Below are positions 53,314-63,400 of a DNA stretch of 64,000 bases, piece by piece. The position numbers and the translations under genes were made by a program. Below the pieces are notes generated by a model, which was not told the DNA's origin, made no database searches, and saw only the letters and a list, made by a program, of their open reading frames with translations. Numbering within the stretch: position 1 is the stretch's first letter; the number at the start of each line of letters is the position of its first letter. The DNA is from Chitinophaga oryzae (GTDB lineage: Bacteria > Bacteroidota > Bacteroidia > Chitinophagales > Chitinophagaceae), in assembly GCF_012516375.2 (NCBI RefSeq), contig NZ_CP051204.2, positions 7,564,001 through 7,628,000 of the forward strand. The letters are read 5' to 3'.

Positions 53314-54258
53314 ATGGAAAAAAAGAGAATCCTCATAGCCGGCGCAGCCGGCTTCCTGGGCTCGCATCTCTGCGATCGCTTCATTAAGGAAGGCTTTCAT
53401 GTGATTGCCATGGACAACCTCCTCACCGGGAATATCAAAAATATAGAACACCTGTTTCCCCTACAGGACTTTGAATACTATCATCACGACGTTACCAAAT
53501 TTGTCCATGTTCCGGGAAAACTGGATTATATCCTGAATTTCGCATCGCCGGCCAGCCCGATCGACTACCTGAAAATGCCGATCCAGACCCTGAAGGTAGG
53601 ATCGCTGGGTACACATAACCTGCTGGGGTTGGCTAAGGAAAAGAAAGCCCGCATCCTTGTGGCTTCCACTTCCGAAGTATATGGCGATCCCAATGTACAT
53701 CCGCAAACAGAGGAATACTGGGGTAATGTAAACCCTGTAGGCCCGCGCGGTGTATATGACGAGGCTAAAAGATTCCTGGAGTCCATTACAATGGCCTATC
53801 ATAATTTCCATGGCGTGGAAACCCGGATCGTCCGTATCTTTAATACCTACGGCCCACGCATGCGCCTCAATGACGGCCGCGCTTTACCGGCCTTTATGAG
53901 CCAGGCGCTGAGCGGGCAGGACCTGACAGTGTTTGGCGACGGCAAACAAACCCGTTCCTTCTGTTATGTAGACGATCTCATCGAAGGCATTTACCGCCTG
54001 CTGCTGAGCGACTACCATCTGCCGGTAAACATCGGGAACCCGGAAGAGATCACGCTCAACCAGTTTGCGGAAGAAATTATTGCACTGACAGGCTCCAAAC
54101 AGAAGATCGTTTATCATCCGTTACCAAAAGACGATCCGAAACAACGGCAGCCGGACATCACCAAAGCCCGGACCCTGCTGGGCTGGGAACCGAAGGTAGG
54201 CAGACAGGAAGGCCTGAAGATCACCTTCGAATATTTCAAACAGGCATTATTAAAATAA
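53314..54258 (+). CDS. UDP-glucuronate decarboxylase-type SDR (UDP-xylose synthase)
   Basis: The protein has 314 residues. Extended SDR: nucleotide loop [44 protein letters not shown] (typical for UXS), catalytic YDEAKR Tyr-Lys pair, and [21 protein letters not shown]. It would turn UDP-glucuronate into UDP-xylose with bound NAD. It lies 24 bases after ugd, so the two steps are encoded together. Confidence 0.92.
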   Translation: MEKKRILIAGAAGFLGSHLCDRFIKEGFHVIAMDNLLTGNIKNIEHLFPLQDFEYYHHDVTKFVHVPGKLDYILNFASPASPIDYLKMPIQTLKVGSLGTHNLLGLAKEKKARILVASTSEVYGDPNVHPQTEEYWGNVNPVGPRGVYDEAKRFLESITMAYHNFHGVETRIVRIFNTYGPRMRLNDGRALPAFMSQALSGQDLTVFGDGKQTRSFCYVDDLIEGIYRLLLSDYHLPVNIGNPEEITLNQFAEEIIALTGSKQKIVYHPLPKDDPKQRQPDITKARTLLGWEPKVGRQEGLKITFEYFKQALLK

Positions 54259-54280
54259 GAAAACAACTATTCATCATTCC

Positions 54281-55336
54281 ATGAAACGAAGCATACTAAT
54301 TACAGGTGGAGCAGGCTTCATCGGTTCACATGTAGTCAGATTATTTGTTACAAAGTATCCCGACTACCAGATCGTGAACCTGGATGCGCTGACCTATGCC
54401 GGTAATCTCGAAAACCTGCTGGATGTTAAAGATCTCCCTAATTATATTTTTGAAAAGGGAGATATTACAGACGAAGCCTTTATCGATCAGCTTTTCGGGA
54501 AGTACCAGTTTGATGGTGTGATACATCTCGCTGCAGAAAGCCATGTGGACCGTTCTATTATGGACCCGCTGGCTTTCATCAAAACCAATGTGCTGGGGAC
54601 GGCCGTATTATTGAACATCGCCCGTAAATACTGGAAAGACAACATGGAAAACAAACTGTTTTATCATGTGTCTACCGACGAGGTGTACGGTTCGCTTGGC
54701 GAGGAAGGACTTTTCCATGAAACGACTGCTTACGATCCGCGTTCGCCGTATTCAGCCTCCAAGGCCAGCTCCGATCACTTTGTGATGGCATATTATCACA
54801 CTTATCATCTCCCGGCCATTATCTCCAACTGTTCCAATAACTACGGGTCACATCATTTTCCGGAGAAACTGATCCCGCTGGCCATCCATAATATCAAAAA
54901 CAATAAGCCGGTGCCCGTATATGGTAAAGGAGAGAATGTTCGCGACTGGTTGTATGTCAACGACCATGCCCGCGCCATCGATACCATCTTCCACAAGGGA
55001 AGGATCGGCGAAACCTACAACATCGGCGGTTTCAACGAATGGAAAAATATTGACCTGATACAGCTGCTGTGCCGTATCATGGACAAAAAACTGGGCCGCC
55101 CCGAAGGTACCTCCGCCCAGCTGATCACCTATGTGAAAGACCGCGCCGGCCACGACCTGCGCTATGCCATTGATGCCACCAAGCTCAACAAGGAACTGGG
55201 TTGGGAACCATCCCTTCAGTTTGAAGAAGGACTGGAGAAAACGGTAGATTGGTATCTTGCCAACGAAGAATGGCTGCAGCACGTCACCAGCGGCAATTAT
55301 CAGAAATACTATCAGGAGCAGTATCAAAAGCGATAA
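54281..55336 (+). CDS. rfbB: dTDP-glucose 4,6-dehydratase
   Basis: The protein has 351 residues. GGAGFIGSHVVRLFV loop; LAAESHVDRSIMDPLAFIKTNVLGT; HVSTDEVYGSLGEEGLFHE; catalytic YSASKASSDHFV; NCSNNYGSHHFPEKLIPL. It makes dTDP-4-keto-6-deoxyglucose, first committed step after RmlA. It is 22 bases after the previous gene and nine before rfbC. Confidence 0.96.
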   Translation: MKRSILITGGAGFIGSHVVRLFVTKYPDYQIVNLDALTYAGNLENLLDVKDLPNYIFEKGDITDEAFIDQLFGKYQFDGVIHLAAESHVDRSIMDPLAFIKTNVLGTAVLLNIARKYWKDNMENKLFYHVSTDEVYGSLGEEGLFHETTAYDPRSPYSASKASSDHFVMAYYHTYHLPAIISNCSNNYGSHHFPEKLIPLAIHNIKNNKPVPVYGKGENVRDWLYVNDHARAIDTIFHKGRIGETYNIGGFNEWKNIDLIQLLCRIMDKKLGRPEGTSAQLITYVKDRAGHDLRYAIDATKLNKELGWEPSLQFEEGLEKTVDWYLANEEWLQHVTSGNYQKYYQEQYQKR

Positions 55337-55344
55337 TTACAGTT

Positions 55345-55899
55345 ATGCCTTTTACAGAAACCGGCTTTCCCGGATTAATCATATATGAGCCGCCTGTCTT
55401 CGGAGATCACCGTGGATATTTTTTCGAAAGCTACAACGCCAACACATTCCTTGCCGCTGGCCTGGAGTATAATTTCGTACAGGACAATCAGGCACGCTCT
55501 ACCTACGGCGTACTGAGAGGTTTGCACTATCAGCTCGAACCACATGCCCAGACCAAGCTGATCAGGGTGCTGGAGGGCAGCATTATGGACGCCGTGGTAG
55601 ACTTGCGGACAGGTTCTCCAACTTATGGTAAATCCTATGCAATAGAACTGAGCGCGGCCAACAAACTCCAGCTACTGGTACCAAAAGGTTTCGCCCATGG
55701 TTATGCCGTTATCAGTGATACTGCTGAGGTGATGTACAAATGTGATAACTTTTATCATAAAAGCAGTGAAGGCGGAATTATCTATAATGATCCGGCACTG
55801 AACATCAACTGGGGCATTGACCTGGAGAAGGCACTGGTATCAGAAAAAGACCTCCTGCTGCCTAAACTGGCGGACGTTACCCATAATTTTGTCTTTTAA
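55345..55899 (+). CDS. rfbC: dTDP-4-dehydrorhamnose 3,5-epimerase
   Basis: The protein has 184 residues from the ATG at 55345; an out-of-proportion extension overlapping rfbB is not used. Cupin motifs: VFGDHRGYFFESYN, FVQDNQARSTYGVLRGLHYQ with the catalytic His, VVDLRTGSPTYGK, and PKGFAHGYAVISDTAEVMYKCDNFY. It epimerises C3 and C5 in dTDP-rhamnose synthesis. Confidence 0.96.
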   Translation: MPFTETGFPGLIIYEPPVFGDHRGYFFESYNANTFLAAGLEYNFVQDNQARSTYGVLRGLHYQLEPHAQTKLIRVLEGSIMDAVVDLRTGSPTYGKSYAIELSAANKLQLLVPKGFAHGYAVISDTAEVMYKCDNFYHKSSEGGIIYNDPALNINWGIDLEKALVSEKDLLLPKLADVTHNFVF

Positions 55900-55914
55900 C
55901 AGCAGCTATTTGCC

Positions 55915-56781
55915 ATGAAAAATATTCTTGTTACCGGCGGACACGGCCAACTGGGACAGTCCCTGAAAAAAGCGGCCGAAGCCTATCCTCAGTTCCACCT
56001 GCATTTTACCGATGCCGGCGAACTGGATATCACTGATACGGAATCGATAGCCGCCTGGTTCAGCACTCACCAGGCAGACGCCTGTATTAACTGTGCCGCC
56101 TATACGGCAGTGGACAAAGCAGAATCCGACGAAGACAATGCTTTCCTGCTCAACTTCCAGGCGGTGCTGGCACTGGCGGAAGCCTGCGCCCGGCACAACA
56201 CGCAGCTGATACACATTTCCACCGATTATGTGTTCAGCGGAAAACAGAACGTTCCCTATACAGAAACAGACGATACCGACCCGCAGAGCATCTACGGCGC
56301 CTCCAAACTGCGCGGAGAAGCCGCGGCCACCGGGTACAATCCCGATACCATCGTGGTACGTACCTCCTGGCTGTACTCCGAGCATGGCGTCAATTTCGTA
56401 AAACGGATGCAGGAACTGATGCGGGAAAAAGAGGAACTGAGCGTCGTATTTGACCAGGCGGGCACGCCCACCTATGCCGGCGACCTCGCCACCGCCATTC
56501 TGGACATCCTGCAATACAAGGCAGATCATCCACAGGATGAACTGGGCGGCGTGTACCACTACAGTAATGAAGGCGTTACCAGCTGGTATGACTTCGCGGT
56601 TACGATCAAGGAACTCACCGCCGCCACCACCAGGGTGCTGCCCGTGACTTCTGACAAGTACAAGACAGCCGCTGCGAGACCAGCCTACAGCGTACTGAAT
56701 AAAGAAAAAATCAAAAACACCTTCGGCATACAGGTCCCCTACTGGCGTGACAGCCTGGTGAAATGCCTCCGGCAGATGTAA
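55915..56781 (+). CDS. rfbD: dTDP-4-dehydrorhamnose reductase
   Basis: The protein has 288 residues. N-terminus ILVTGGHGQLGQSLKKAA; INCAAYTAVDKAESD; HISTDYVFSGKQNVPYTE; catalytic YGASKLRGE; VVRTSWLYSEHGVNFVKRM; GVYHYSNEGVTSWYDFA. It gives dTDP-L-rhamnose. It is the last gene of the operon, ending one base before a 20-bp terminator stem. Confidence 0.96.
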   Translation: MKNILVTGGHGQLGQSLKKAAEAYPQFHLHFTDAGELDITDTESIAAWFSTHQADACINCAAYTAVDKAESDEDNAFLLNFQAVLALAEACARHNTQLIHISTDYVFSGKQNVPYTETDDTDPQSIYGASKLRGEAAATGYNPDTIVVRTSWLYSEHGVNFVKRMQELMREKEELSVVFDQAGTPTYAGDLATAILDILQYKADHPQDELGGVYHYSNEGVTSWYDFAVTIKELTAATTRVLPVTSDKYKTAAARPAYSVLNKEKIKNTFGIQVPYWRDSLVKCLRQM

Positions 56782-56823
56782 ATAAAGAACGGCCTTGTAG
56801 TGATACAAGGCCGTTCTTTATTT
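56780..56823. terminator. Bidirectional terminator after the rhamnose genes
   Basis: A perfect 20-bp stem (AAATAAAGAACGGCCTTGTA with its mirror) and 4-base loop lies between two convergent genes. It overlaps the last bases of the rfbD stop. Confidence 0.93.
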
Positions 56824-56841
56824 ATGAATTTTTTTATCTGG

Positions 56842-57537
56842 TTATTTTTTGAAACTGGTGATCATCGTTGATCCGGCTTCTTTTCCTTCCCTGTAAGATA
56901 TCGTTTTCACTACCCCGAATCCCGGTGCAAACCATTCCGTAGCGGTGAGTTCCATCGGAACGCTGTTGCCCAGCATCTGCATTTTAAACGACAGGTTATA
57001 ACTGATTTTGAAACAGTTCCAGCTGCCCGCCGGTGTGGTGATCTTCTCTTTGCCCATTACTTTCCGGTTGTTCACGGTATAGGCCACGCCTACTTCCATG
57101 CCGCCCATATTACCGGCCATTTCAAATGTACCGCCCTTTAGTTCCTGTCCCGCCTGCATGTTTGCCGGATAGTTGAGAAAGACATTGGTGGTTTTGGCCT
57201 CCATCTTCAGGTCTTTCAACTGTGACAGGGAAGGCATACCTACCTTCATATCTATGGCCACCCCGTCGCCGGTGCATTTGAAGCTGCCCTGGCTGGTGGT
57301 GATCATATTGTCGGATTTGTCGAACACCGTCGCCGTAAAGTCGGAGGCCGTACCCGTTGCCTCTTTGCGTACATTGCTCACCTTATAAAGGGTTTTACCG
57401 ATCGGCGCATTGCTGCCGTCAAACACCGTCATTTCCACCTGCGCGTTGTTCAGCAGGTAATAATAACCGCCGCAATCCTGCGCAGAAAGAGAACCGGCCA
57501 CGAGTAACAGCAGGATAAGACACCATCCTTTTTTCAT
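56842..57537 (-). CDS. Secreted protein of unknown function, TapB/DUF3108-like
   Basis: The protein has 231 residues from the ATG at 57537, which gives signal MKKGWCLILLLLVAGSLSAQ. The mature part begins DCGGYYYLLNNAQVEMTVFD and is beta-rich, with VSNVRKEATGTASDFTATVFDKS, a central lipocalin-like set of strands and C-terminal WFAPGFGVVKTISYREGKEAGSTMI. That ending resembles DUF3108/TapB-type periplasmic proteins. No function can be inferred from neighbours; it stands alone on the reverse strand. Confidence 0.7.
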   Translation of the reverse strand: MKKGWCLILLLLVAGSLSAQDCGGYYYLLNNAQVEMTVFDGSNAPIGKTLYKVSNVRKEATGTASDFTATVFDKSDNMITTSQGSFKCTGDGVAIDMKVGMPSLSQLKDLKMEAKTTNVFLNYPANMQAGQELKGGTFEMAGNMGGMEVGVAYTVNNRKVMGKEKITTPAGSWNCFKISYNLSFKMQMLGNSVPMELTATEWFAPGFGVVKTISYREGKEAGSTMITSFKK

Positions 57538-57689
57538 ATCAAATAAATTTTGCAGATAATATATAACAAGATGACTGAATATGATTGTGATCAACCGGCT
57601 ACCGGCTTCGGTTAAAAATACGGCATTTCTGTAACCTGCCGAAAAAACAGTCCTTTACACCTTATCTCCCCTGTTCCCACATTTTTGTG

Positions 57690-57697
57690 TAGGTTTG
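57690..57697 (+). promoter_or_regulatory. -7 element of tyrS
   Basis: TAGGTTTG matches TAnnTTTG, 19 bases before the tyrS ATG. The -33 region has no clear TTG. Confidence 0.55.
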
Positions 57698-57716
57698 CAA
57701 AAATTGTTATTGAATC

Positions 57717-58997
57717 ATGAATCTGATAGAAGAACTGCGCTGGCGGGGTATGCTACAGGATATGATGCCTGGCACTGAAGAGCAACTGCAAAAGGAAATG
57801 ACCACTGCTTACATTGGTTTTGATCCTACTGCAGAGTCATTGCACATCGGCAGCCTGGTACCCATCCTGCTGCTGGTGCACCTGCAAAAGGCAGGACATA
57901 AGCCCCTGGCGTTAGTAGGCGGCGCTACCGGTATGGTGGGCGACCCCTCATTCAAGGCAGAAGAAAGGAAAATGCTCGACGACGAAACCCTCCGGAGAAA
58001 TGTGGAAGGTATCCGTAAACAACTCGAGCGCTTCCTGGATTTCGATCCTGCCAAACCTCATGCGGCGGAAATGGTGAATAACTACGACTGGTTTCAGCAC
58101 ATTTCCTTCCTCGACTTTATCCGCGATACGGGTAAGCACATCACTGTTAACTATATGATGGCCAAAGATTCTGTGAAAAAAAGAATCGAAGGCGATAACG
58201 GGATGTCTTTCACCGAATTTACCTATCAGCTCATCCAGGGATACGACTTCTTTCATCTGTATACCGCCAAAAACTGCAAACTGCAGATGGGCGGCTCCGA
58301 CCAATGGGGCAATATCGTTACCGGCACAGAACTGATCCGCCGCAAAGTGCAAGGCCAGGCTTTCGCCTTTACCTGCCCGCTGATCAAAAAAGCAGACGGC
58401 ACCAAATTCGGTAAAACCGAACAAGGCACCGTATGGCTGGACCCGAAAAGGACTTCGCCCTATGCGTTCTACCAGTTCTGGCTGAGGACTACTGACGTAG
58501 ACGCAGAAAGCTATATCAAAATTTTCACCTTCCTGGAGAAAGCAGAGATAGATGCTCTTATTGAAGAACACCGCCAGGATACCGGCAAACGCGTTTTACA
58601 AAAAAGGCTGGCGCAGGAGGTAACTACTTTCATCCATGGCGAAGAAGCCTATAATAACGCGGTGGAAGCATCTTCCATCCTCTATAATAAAAACACCGCA
58701 GAAGCGCTCCTCGCTTTGTCTGAAGAAGATCTGATGGATGTAACGTCAGAACTTCCACAGCACGAAATTGCCAAAGCCGACCTTGAAGCCGGCAAAGACA
58801 TCGTTAGTTTCCTCGCAGAAACCGGTATCTTCCCCAGCAAGGGAGAAGCCCGCAAAACAGTACAGGGCGGTGGTGTAAGCGTTAACAAAGTAAAAGTGCC
58901 CGGCATTGAAATGGTCGTCAACACTACTTCGTTACTCAGGGATAAATATATCCTGCTGCAAAAAGGGAAAAACTATTTCCTCGTAAAAGCAGTGTAA
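57717..58997 (+). CDS. tyrS: Tyrosyl-tRNA synthetase
   Basis: The protein has 426 residues. Class I signature in [19 protein letters not shown], the tyrosine-binding [24 protein letters not shown], and a KMSKS-like loop reading [12 protein letters not shown]. The C-terminal S4 RNA-binding domain (about 355-420) has [23 protein letters not shown]. The stop is followed after two bases by inverted-repeat element B3. Confidence 0.97.
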   Translation: MNLIEELRWRGMLQDMMPGTEEQLQKEMTTAYIGFDPTAESLHIGSLVPILLLVHLQKAGHKPLALVGGATGMVGDPSFKAEERKMLDDETLRRNVEGIRKQLERFLDFDPAKPHAAEMVNNYDWFQHISFLDFIRDTGKHITVNYMMAKDSVKKRIEGDNGMSFTEFTYQLIQGYDFFHLYTAKNCKLQMGGSDQWGNIVTGTELIRRKVQGQAFAFTCPLIKKADGTKFGKTEQGTVWLDPKRTSPYAFYQFWLRTTDVDAESYIKIFTFLEKAEIDALIEEHRQDTGKRVLQKRLAQEVTTFIHGEEAYNNAVEASSILYNKNTAEALLALSEEDLMDVTSELPQHEIAKADLEAGKDIVSFLAETGIFPSKGEARKTVQGGGVSVNKVKVPGIEMVVNTTSLLRDKYILLQKGKNYFLVKAV

Positions 58998-58999
58998 AC

Positions 59000-59109
59000 A
59001 ATTACGAATTACGGATTACGAATTGAGGGCTTCCTTGTAGAGCGGTTATTAAGTAACCTTTCTAACAGGAAGCCCTCAATTCGTAATTCGTAATCCGTAA
59101 TTCGTAATT
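59000..59109. repeat. Inverted-repeat element B3 (AATTACG heptamers, GATTACG variant mirrored)
   Basis: Left arm: AATTACG, AATTACG, GATTACG, then AATTGAGGGCTTCCT. Right arm, read in reverse complement: the same plus one extra AATTACG before AATTGAGGG. The 53-bp core has GGTTA/TAACC as an inner stem. The right end provides the TAA stop of the convergent amidohydrolase gene (59108-59110). Confidence 0.92.
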
Positions 59110-60397
59110 ACTTTATCTGGTATTTCTGTTGATATTTTTCATACAGCTGATGCTGTTTGTTGTCCAGGTTGATTTCCCGGCCCTGGATAAAAGCGCGGGT
59201 GATCACACTGGACTTCATATCCAGCATATCGCCGGTGCTGACAGCGATATTGGCGTCTTTACCGGTTTCCAGTGAGCCGGTGATTTTATCGATGCCCAGT
59301 ATCTTAGCGGCATTCAGCGTTACGGCAGACAGCGCCTCTTCACGGCTCAGGCCAAAAGCGCTGGCGGTACCGGCTTCAAAGCCGAGATTGCGCTGTTGCC
59401 AGAAACCTTCGTTGCTCAGGCAGAACAGCACACCGGCTTTCTGTAACTGCGCGGCTGTTTTGTATGGCTGATCGATATCGTCGTCGGCCATCAGCGGCAG
59501 GCTATGCGGCTGCGTGAGCACCACGGCGATGTTGTTTTGCTTCAGCAGGTCTGTGATCTGCCAGGAGTCGGCTCCCCCCACGATCACCACGTCCATGTTG
59601 AACTCTTTGGCAAAATCGATGGCTATCAGCATTTCCTTTACCAGTTCACAGTGGATGAACAGCTTCTGCTCGCGGTTGAACAGCCGGCGCATCGCCTCGA
59701 ATTTGATATTGGTGGCGGCATGTTTGTTTTCCTGCAGGTAAGCTTTGGCTTCGCGGAAAAATACCCGCACCGCTTCTACTTTCTCCAGCCCTTCTTTCAC
59801 GGGGTCTCTGGGCTGCGGGCCTCTGAAACCACGGCCGCCGGTATTTACCAGGCGGGGAATAAAGAAATGCAGCGCGTTGTCCGTCTTATAAGCGGCATCT
59901 TCCCAGTTCCAGGCGTCCAGTTGCACGACGGAGGAGGTACCGCTGACGATGCCCCCTTCGGGCGTTACCTGTGCCAGCAGTATACCGTTGGACCGCAGCG
60001 TGTTGATCACCTTGGAATCGGTATTATAAGAGATGAGAGAGCGGATGGAGGGGTTGATTTCTCCTACCTCGCGGGCGTCGATGGTGGCTCTTACGCTTTC
60101 AAACTCCACGAGGCCCAGTTTAGTGTCCGGCGCGATGATGCCGGGATACACATGTTGTCCTTTCATGTCCAGCACGGTAGCATCGCCGGAGGCGGACACG
60201 CCTGCGCCAACAGCGGTGATTTTACCTTTGGCGAAAGCGATGGTCCCGTTTTCGATCACCTGGCCGTTGCCCACATGGATAACGGCGTTAGTGAGATATA
60301 CCGGCTTGTCCTGCGGGCGGGCCGGCAAAATGGTTTCCTGGGCATAAGCGGAACTTGCGCCGAAAGCCAGGGCCAGTAGATATATGCTTCTTTTCAT
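59108..60397 (-). CDS. Amidohydrolase-family protein lacking the metal-binding HxH motif
   Basis: The protein has 429 residues. Signal MKRSIYLLALAFGASSAYAQ indicates export. It has the family's N-terminal beta-sandwich (VYLTNAVIHVGNGQVIENGTIAFAKGKITAVG) and the C-terminal LTAGK-type end (AVTLNAAKILGIDKITGSLETGKDANIAV). At the HxH site it reads VYPGIIAPDTKLG instead of the usual GLID-HxH, so the binuclear metal site is probably lost. It follows the 1021-residue amidohydrolase by 14 bases on the same strand, and the two likely work as a complex in the periplasm. Confidence 0.85.
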   Translation of the reverse strand: MKRSIYLLALAFGASSAYAQETILPARPQDKPVYLTNAVIHVGNGQVIENGTIAFAKGKITAVGAGVSASGDATVLDMKGQHVYPGIIAPDTKLGLVEFESVRATIDAREVGEINPSIRSLISYNTDSKVINTLRSNGILLAQVTPEGGIVSGTSSVVQLDAWNWEDAAYKTDNALHFFIPRLVNTGGRGFRGPQPRDPVKEGLEKVEAVRVFFREAKAYLQENKHAATNIKFEAMRRLFNREQKLFIHCELVKEMLIAIDFAKEFNMDVVIVGGADSWQITDLLKQNNIAVVLTQPHSLPLMADDDIDQPYKTAAQLQKAGVLFCLSNEGFWQQRNLGFEAGTASAFGLSREEALSAVTLNAAKILGIDKITGSLETGKDANIAVSTGDMLDMKSSVITRAFIQGREINLDNKQHQLYEKYQQKYQIK

Positions 60398-60411
60398 GAT
60401 GTTACAGTTTT

Positions 60412-63400
60412 TTAGAACCCGGCGCCGGTAGTTATTCCGAGGCCTTCCTGATGACCAGCCTGCAGATCTTCGCAGTGGTACATTTCATCCGGTGTGAAAG
60501 CGGCTTTCTGTGTAGGCGTGCCTTTTTTCTTTTCGCCCAGCAGTTTCTGCACCAGCCGGTTGCGCTCTGCAGCGATACGCTGACGCAGCTGCAGGTCATA
60601 GTCACGGTCAAATTCCACGATACCGTCTACGATGGTTTTCTCTGCTTTGGCATAGATGCTCAGCGGGTGGTCGCTCCAGAGCACCAGGTCAGCGTCCTTA
60701 CCTACTTTGATGCTACCCATGCGGTTATCCACATGCAGCAGGCGGGCAGGATTGAGCGTCACCATTTTAAGTGCTTCTTCTTCCGGCACGCCGCCGTATT
60801 TCACGATTTTGCCGGCTTCCTGGTTCAGGCGGCGGGCCATTTCGGCGTCGTCGGAGTTGATGGCGGTCACCACGCCCACTTTGTGCATGATGGCTGCGTT
60901 ATACGGGATAGCGTCCTGTACTTCCATTTTGTAAGCCCACCAGTCGGCGAAGGTGCCGGCGCCGGCGCCATGCGCTTTCATCTTGTCGGCCACTTTATAT
61001 CCTTCGAGGATATGGGTGAACGTGTTGACGCGGAAACGGAAGCTGTCAGCCACATGCATCAGCATATTGATTTCACTCTGCACATAAGAGTGACAGGTGA
61101 TGAAACGTTTGGCGTTGAGAATTTCCACGAGTGCGTCCAGCTCCAGGTCGCGGCGTTTGCCGGCCCCCTGCTTTTCATAGTCACGGGCACGGGTAAACGC
61201 ATCTACATATACTTGCTCTACGCCCATCCTTGTCTGCGGAAAGCGTACGGTGTTACGTTCGCCCCAGTTGGACTGCTTTACGTTTTCGCCGAGCGCAAAT
61301 TTGATGAAGGGGTCCCAGTTGGCCACTTTCAGCCCTTCCGCATCCTGGCCCCAGCGCAGCTTGATGAGCTGTGACTGGCCGCCGATGGGGTTGGCGCTGC
61401 CATGCAACAAATGAGAGGCGGTAACGCCGCCGCTCAGCTGGCGGTAGATGTTCACATCATCAGGATTGAGCACATCGCCGATGCGTACTTCAGCGGTAAC
61501 GGCCTGTGATGATTCGTTGACGCCGTTGGAGATAGCGATATGGGAGTGTTCATCGATGATGCCGGCAGACAGGTGTTTGCCGGTACCGTCAATCACACGG
61601 GCATTGCCGGCGGACAGGCCCTTGCCGATCTGCGCGATCTTGCCGCCGCGTACCAGCACATCCGTATTCTCCAGCTTACCGTCTTTTTCGTTGGTCCATA
61701 CCGTGGCGTTTTTAATGAGGATGTCCTGCTGCTGCGGCAGTTTATCCCAGCCATAACCGCTGAACGGATAATACAACTGTCCGATGTCCACGCTGCCGTT
61801 TTTCTTCGCAGAATCGCTTTTGGCGGGCGCCGTGCGGGCAAATGCAGCATTCCATCTCACGCTGGCGCCGCTGGTATCCACCCCGGTACCGGACCAGCCA
61901 TTTTCACCGATCAGGCCACTGAGCCTTACATTGCTGCGGCCGTTTTTTACCAGCGGTAAAGAAAGGGTGACCAGCTTATCGTTGATATCGATACGGCCGG
62001 GCAGGGTGTCTTTCTGTAATACTGCCAGCAACGGTGCGGTGGCGGTGCCTTTCACTTCTACGGTGATATTGTTGCCGGATGACAGGCTAACAGTATAGAT
62101 ACCACGGATATCGTTCCATCCATCCTGTTTTACGAGGTAGCGGTTGCCCTGCACCCAGTTCTGGAGGATGACGGTATTGTCTTTAAACACAGGACCGGAG
62201 GTGATGAGAAAGTTGGCCAGTTTACCTGCTTCAAGGCTGCCTACTTTATCATACACTTTGAGGGTGCTGGCGGGTGTTTTGGTGAGGGCTTCCAGCGCTT
62301 TCTGTTCGCTCAGGCCATATTCGATGGCTTTCCGTACGCTGCCCAGGAAAGATTTCACATCTTTCAGGTCAGCCGCGGTGAGGCAGAAAGGGATATTGGC
62401 TTTCTCGAAAGCGGCAGGCTGTGAGGGGGCCATCTCCCAGTGTTTCATCTCTGACAGGGATACAAAGCGGGCGTCGTTGGGATCTTCCACATCGATGGCG
62501 CCCGGGAAGTTCAGCGGCAGGATAAAAGTAGCTTTGGTAGCCGCTATTTCCCGGATGCGCTGATATTCGTTGCCGCTGGCTTTGATGATATATTGCACGC
62601 CGAATTCATCGCCTGTTCTGTCGGCCCGCAGGGCGTCCCATTTATCTTTCACTTCAAAGATCTGGGGCAGCTGCTGGTTGGCGTTCCAGGCCTGGAGGCT
62701 GAGGTTGACGCCTTCTTTGGCGGGTTGTGACTTATACCACTGTGCATCGAGGTAGGTTTGGCGCAGCAGGGCGATATAACCCATTTGTGAGTTGGGGTAG
62801 TTCTGGGTAGAGCTGCCCTTGTCGAAGGAGTAGCCGGCCGCTACTTTTTCGCGGACGATCACTTTGTTTTCCTTGTCGGCCGCGAGGGTCACGAGGGCGG
62901 CGGTGCCGCGGGCCACGCCGTCCATCTGCTGGGTGGCTACTGTGCCGAAGCCGGCTTCCCGCAGGGTGGCGGCTTTGGACTCGTCGGTGCTGAACAGGTC
63001 CACTGCGTTTACTTCGCTCTTAATAGCCTGGTTCCAGCCGTAGGCTCCTTTGGTGTTGGATAGGAACTGTGGCGGGGCATTCCAGCTGCCGCCGGTACGT
63101 TTTACATCGGCCTGGCCGTAGCTGCTGAAGATGTCTACAAAAGAGGGATAGATGTACTTCCCTTTACAGTCCACCACCACTGCGTCTTTAGGGATGGCAG
63201 CGCCCGGGCCGGCATCAACGATTTTGCCGTCACGGATCACCAGCGTGGCATTGCTGAGGGTTGTCTGCGCATCTTTAACGATGGTAGCGTGGGTAAAAGC
63301 GAAACACCGGTCCTTCGGGTCCGCAATTCCGTTTACCGGAAAAGTTTCCTGTGCATGGGCATAGGAGCCTGCCAACAGTAGCGAGAACACCAGCAGTTTA

